Assembly (NCBI RefSeq): GCF_051622035.1
Contig: NC_135356.1
Span: forward strand, 3,596,001-3,660,000
DNA: 64,000 nucleotides
Origin: Arctopsyche grandis
Lineage: Eukaryota > Arthropoda > Insecta > Trichoptera > Hydropsychidae
Reading direction: 5' to 3'
Below, piece after piece: positions 60,875 to 64,000 of the stretch. Position numbers and translations under genes: made by a program. Position 1 is the first letter of the stretch. Each line of letters starts with the position of its first letter. The notes under the pieces were generated by a model. It was not told the DNA's origin. It worked only from the letters and a program-made list of their open reading frames with translations, and did no database searches.

Positions 60875-62133
60875 TCGTTGTGACCTATTTGCATTGTTGA
60901 ACAGGAACAGGAGCATTATCCCTGGTACCGATAACTTGTTGAATTAATCAGACACCAATGTAAATGTACCGTTGTTGTGCATCGTCGTACCCAACTCAAT
61001 TATTCTAATTTACATATTTATATACCCGAATTTATAATCGGCGAGACTATGATGGGGTAAATGGTAGAATCTGGCCAGATCAAGTTTCTAACGACTATTC
61101 TTTGAATGATGTTTTTTTTTTTTTTTCAAAAGCTACCTACATATATTTAGATTTTGGTTGTGAATTTTGATATTGTATAGTTGGTATAATAATTGAAGTT
61201 TTTAATGAAATCACCAGAATTAAATTTATTTATTTTATTATAATATACAAAATAGTCAAATTGCTCAGCGTTGCTTGGGTGGTAGAAAGTAGGAATAAAA
61301 AAATAAAAAATTATAGTTAATGATTAACATGGGCAAGTGTACCAAATTTGATGGTCCTAAATTGAAACTATTGCCATACGTACATGTATAAAATTAATAT
61401 TTATATGGTAGATAAAGCAATTTTCTTTGTATCGATTAATCACAGCCAAATTTTAAACATTTATTTTTAGAAAACATTTGACTTTTAAATTACGGAATTT
61501 CACTGACTGGTTAGATTAAATATCAGCGTGTACTCGACGATTACAGTTTATCATCAAATTGTTTAATATTTTCCACATTAAATTTACGTAACTAATCTTA
61601 TAGCGATAGTATATGTATCTACGTACATATATGTACATATTTAAAATCTACTTTCTATATAATCCTGATAATCGCTGCGTCTCGTGTTTTTGATGTTTTG
61701 ATGAATCGCATACGCCATAAAGACATTTATTATACATATGTAGATGTGCTTGCAATATTTGTTTGTGCTAATGTAATCGAGTCTAAATCTTGTTTCAGGG
61801 TTGTAAACACTCTATCGGAGTTCATTTCTACTTTCCAATCAAAGTGTTCAGATACTTAAGGTAGCTTCATATATTATACATACATATGTGTTTTATTATT
61901 ATTTTTTTTTTTATTATAATTGTGAACTTTGCGTTTATGTTGGACTGTGCGAAAATATATACCTATACATATTCACATTATATTAGAAAATAAACTGATT
62001 ATTTTTTATCAATGCCTACATCCCAGCATAAAGTCAAGGTTCACCGACTTCTAATGAACTCTATTGTTCCCCACGCATGAAAATATGAAAAATTAAAATC
62101 TATAACCGCAAAGCTTTATTAAATAACTTCCAG
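60111..62133. other. 5' flank of the midkine-type gene
   Basis: No coding exon certain. A less AT-rich segment at 60380-60620 might include a 5' UTR exon. A GT microsatellite is at 60846-60874. The last bases before the ATG (TTCCAG) suggest an upstream intron in the 5' UTR. Confidence 0.4.
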
Positions 62134-62420
62134 ATGAAGTGGATTGTGTTGGCTTTGTTACTTCTGTCGATCGTATTCACCGTCTCGGGTGATGGTGAAA
62201 TATGGGAAGACGAAGATCACGGAGAGGTACTTATTCGAAATGAACGGGGAGCAAAAGACAAAGGTAAAGGTAATATGTCTTCATTTAACATGAAATCGAA
62301 ATTACATTTAATATTTCTAAATATTGTATAATACAATGAAGTTTTCAGTAATAAATAGATATCACGCCTCTGAAATAATTTCGAGTATTCATCATATACA
62401 TACACATACATATGTACTAT

Positions 62421-62508
<88 letters not shown>

Positions 62509-63185
62509 ATTTTCAATTTGACTATTCCCAGATGCATGCCGATACAAGAAAGGAGAATGGTCGGAGTGTGATTTCAAATCTAATATGCGTTCAAGAACAT
62601 TGACCTTAAAGAACGGTGGTGATACATGCGAACCGACGAAACTTATTCAGAAGAAGTGTAAACGAGGTACGTTTTTTTTATTTTCATAGTTATTTCTCCT
62701 CTAATTATAGTTTTAAATCATCACATTATTATTAAAATCATCGAAGAGAGGAATACAAAATATAAACATATCTTGAAAACATTCCTCGGGAAGTAAAATC
62801 TTGTAAGTATGCCAAAAAATGAACAGTTATTGTGTGGAGTGTTGTAAAATACCAACAATGTGTAAAAATTACATCAATATATGTATCTACCTATAATCAA
62901 TAAAATTCGATATGCAGCTTGCCGATATGAAAAATCTCCATGGAGTCAATGCAAGGAAAATGGTGAAATGACACGAACAGACATATTAAAAGCAAACAGT
63001 GATGCTAGCTGCGAGCCTAATCGCCTTTTAACAAAAAAATGCACTGGAAATAAGCCCGCCAAAAACAACAAAGATAAAGGTATTGCATAATACATATGCA
63101 TTTGAAATATTGCCAATGGCAGATGGTCACGTAGTAAAATAATGTTCATTGAATTGTTCCAGGTAGTCGACGCAATCGTCAGTAA
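62134..63185 (+). CDS. miple: Midkine/pleiotrophin-family secreted growth factor (Miple-like)
   Basis: Exons 62134-62263 (or to 62269), 62532-62666, 62918-63079 and 63163-63185 give 149 (or 151) residues, with all introns in phase 1. Residues 1-19 are a signal peptide (MKWIVLALLLLSIVFTVSG), followed by an acidic linker (EIWEDEDHGE). Exons 2 and 3 each encode one pleiotrophin-type domain with four Cys: ACRYKKGEWSECD...DTCEP...KKCK and ACRYEKSPWSQCK...ASCEP...KKCT. The tail is basic (KPAKNNKDKGSRRNRQ), as expected for heparin/glycosaminoglycan binding. Family members are secreted, bind proteoglycans and affect neural development and growth; that role here is inferred from family. Intron 1 contains a TA microsatellite (62430-62506). 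The gene lies between two inverted repeat arms. Confidence 0.95.
62430..62506. repeat. (TA)n microsatellite in intron 1 of the midkine-type gene
   Basis: About 77 bases of TA, ending 25 bases before the exon 2 acceptor, where length changes could affect splicing. Confidence 0.97.
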
Positions 63186-63661
63186 AAATGATAAAGAGTA
63201 TTAATCTCATCATGTTTCTAAAATGAAATGAAAATTAATTCAATGTATTTATAGTTTCTGATAACTGCTATCAGTAATATAATTAAATGTATTTCATAGT
63301 TTATAAACTACAGTAACAGTATATGTATAAACAAATATATCACATCGCATTACTTCCATATAAATACATAGATGTAATTGCTTCACATATGTAGTTCATT
63401 TTACAGTTTTTCATTACTATATTATATTTAACGACTGAAAAATGTACATTGACTGCTTGCATTAAATAACCTACAGTCATTATAATGTTGCCAAATCATT
63501 GAATTTTTCACATACCAATAAAATAGATATTCCATTACATATGTAGGTTAACGCTTAATTATCCCCACATTTTATTATATACCAATTGTATAGTTAAGGA
63601 AAACGTAGTCAGTTTTGTTTTAAATACGTCATATCGCATTATAGATATGACATTGTATTTA
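63186..63661 (+). other. 3' UTR and downstream flank of the midkine-type gene
   Basis: AT-rich. An AATAAA near 63518 (CCAATAAAATAG) could be the polyadenylation signal, giving a 3' UTR of about 350 bases. Nothing else seen. Confidence 0.45.
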
Positions 63662-64000
63662 CAGTTAATAATCATACATATACACATATTCTACCTCTAC
63701 CTACAAATTATTCCAAGATGAATAGTTTGTATTATTCTTGGATTATTAATAAAAAATGTGGATTCTTAAAAGTATCTTACTGTTTGTATTAATCAAAGAC
63801 CACATCTCTAAAAAAAAAAAATATTATAATTATTAGATGAAATTCGGTCATTTTCGGTCATATTGAGTAAGTAACTGATCCAGTTCAATAAGTGAGTGTT
63901 TGTGTATTATATTATTATATTAAATATAAAAATTAAATTGGTTAAAAGGCTAGACCTTATATGTGTCACGTAATCGTATAGTGATGCTTAGCGTTTCTTA
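63662..64000. repeat. Right arm of a long inverted repeat, cut by the window edge
   Basis: Reverse complement of 56371-57147 without the SINE. It contains the uninterrupted site (ACCTTATATGTGTCACGTAA) into which the SINE went in the other arm. Confidence 0.9.

Overview
The window is AT-rich animal DNA, almost certainly from an insect. The evidence is GT-AG introns, an ALYREF-type mRNA export adaptor, a midkine/pleiotrophin (Miple-like) gene, insect-style hAT, Helitron and LINE fragments, and very long TA microsatellites. I cannot resolve the order of insect. Most of the 64 kb is repeats. Four gene models are supportable and one more is a weak candidate.

Layout. Positions 1-5076 are an almost base-perfect second copy of 9049-14130, ended by exactly 500 Ns (5077-5576). 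This is more likely a scaffolding artefact than biology. 5577-9000 holds a decayed LINE piece and a hAT relic with a perfect 8-bp target duplication. 9001-14153 is a hAT element with a ZMYM1/TTF-zinc-finger-like transposase, into which a second hAT has jumped, also with a perfect 8-bp duplication. 14783-15523 is an intact, intronless ALYREF/Ref1 gene. LINE and SINE remnants follow.

The most unusual part is 17988-41283. Two related genes sit head to head as a diverged inverted duplication around an 11 kb spacer: a minus-strand gene (18.7-24.5 kb) and a plus-strand gene (35.5-37.8 kb). Each is built from about a dozen microexons of 33-60 bases. All of these exons begin and end in codon phase 2, so any one can be gained, lost or skipped without changing frame. 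The encoded protein is Ser/Asp/Glu-rich and I recognise no family. Exon blocks are permuted between the two copies. The left copy shows decay (a lost acceptor, an in-frame stop) and has taken a LINE and a hAT insertion. Downstream of the right copy, a ~550-bp 3' flank is repeated six times in tandem.

41.3-58.2 kb is a nest of Helitron ends, hAT relics, a near-perfect foldback element, SINEs and a Jockey-like LINE. A GC-rich patch near 58.6 kb may be a promoter with a proline-rich first exon leaving on the minus strand. 62134-63185 is a four-exon secreted midkine/pleiotrophin-family gene. It lies between inverted repeat arms at 56371-57147 and 63662-64000. The genes share no pathway: one acts in nuclear mRNA export, one is a secreted heparin-binding growth factor, and the microexon pair is of unknown function.
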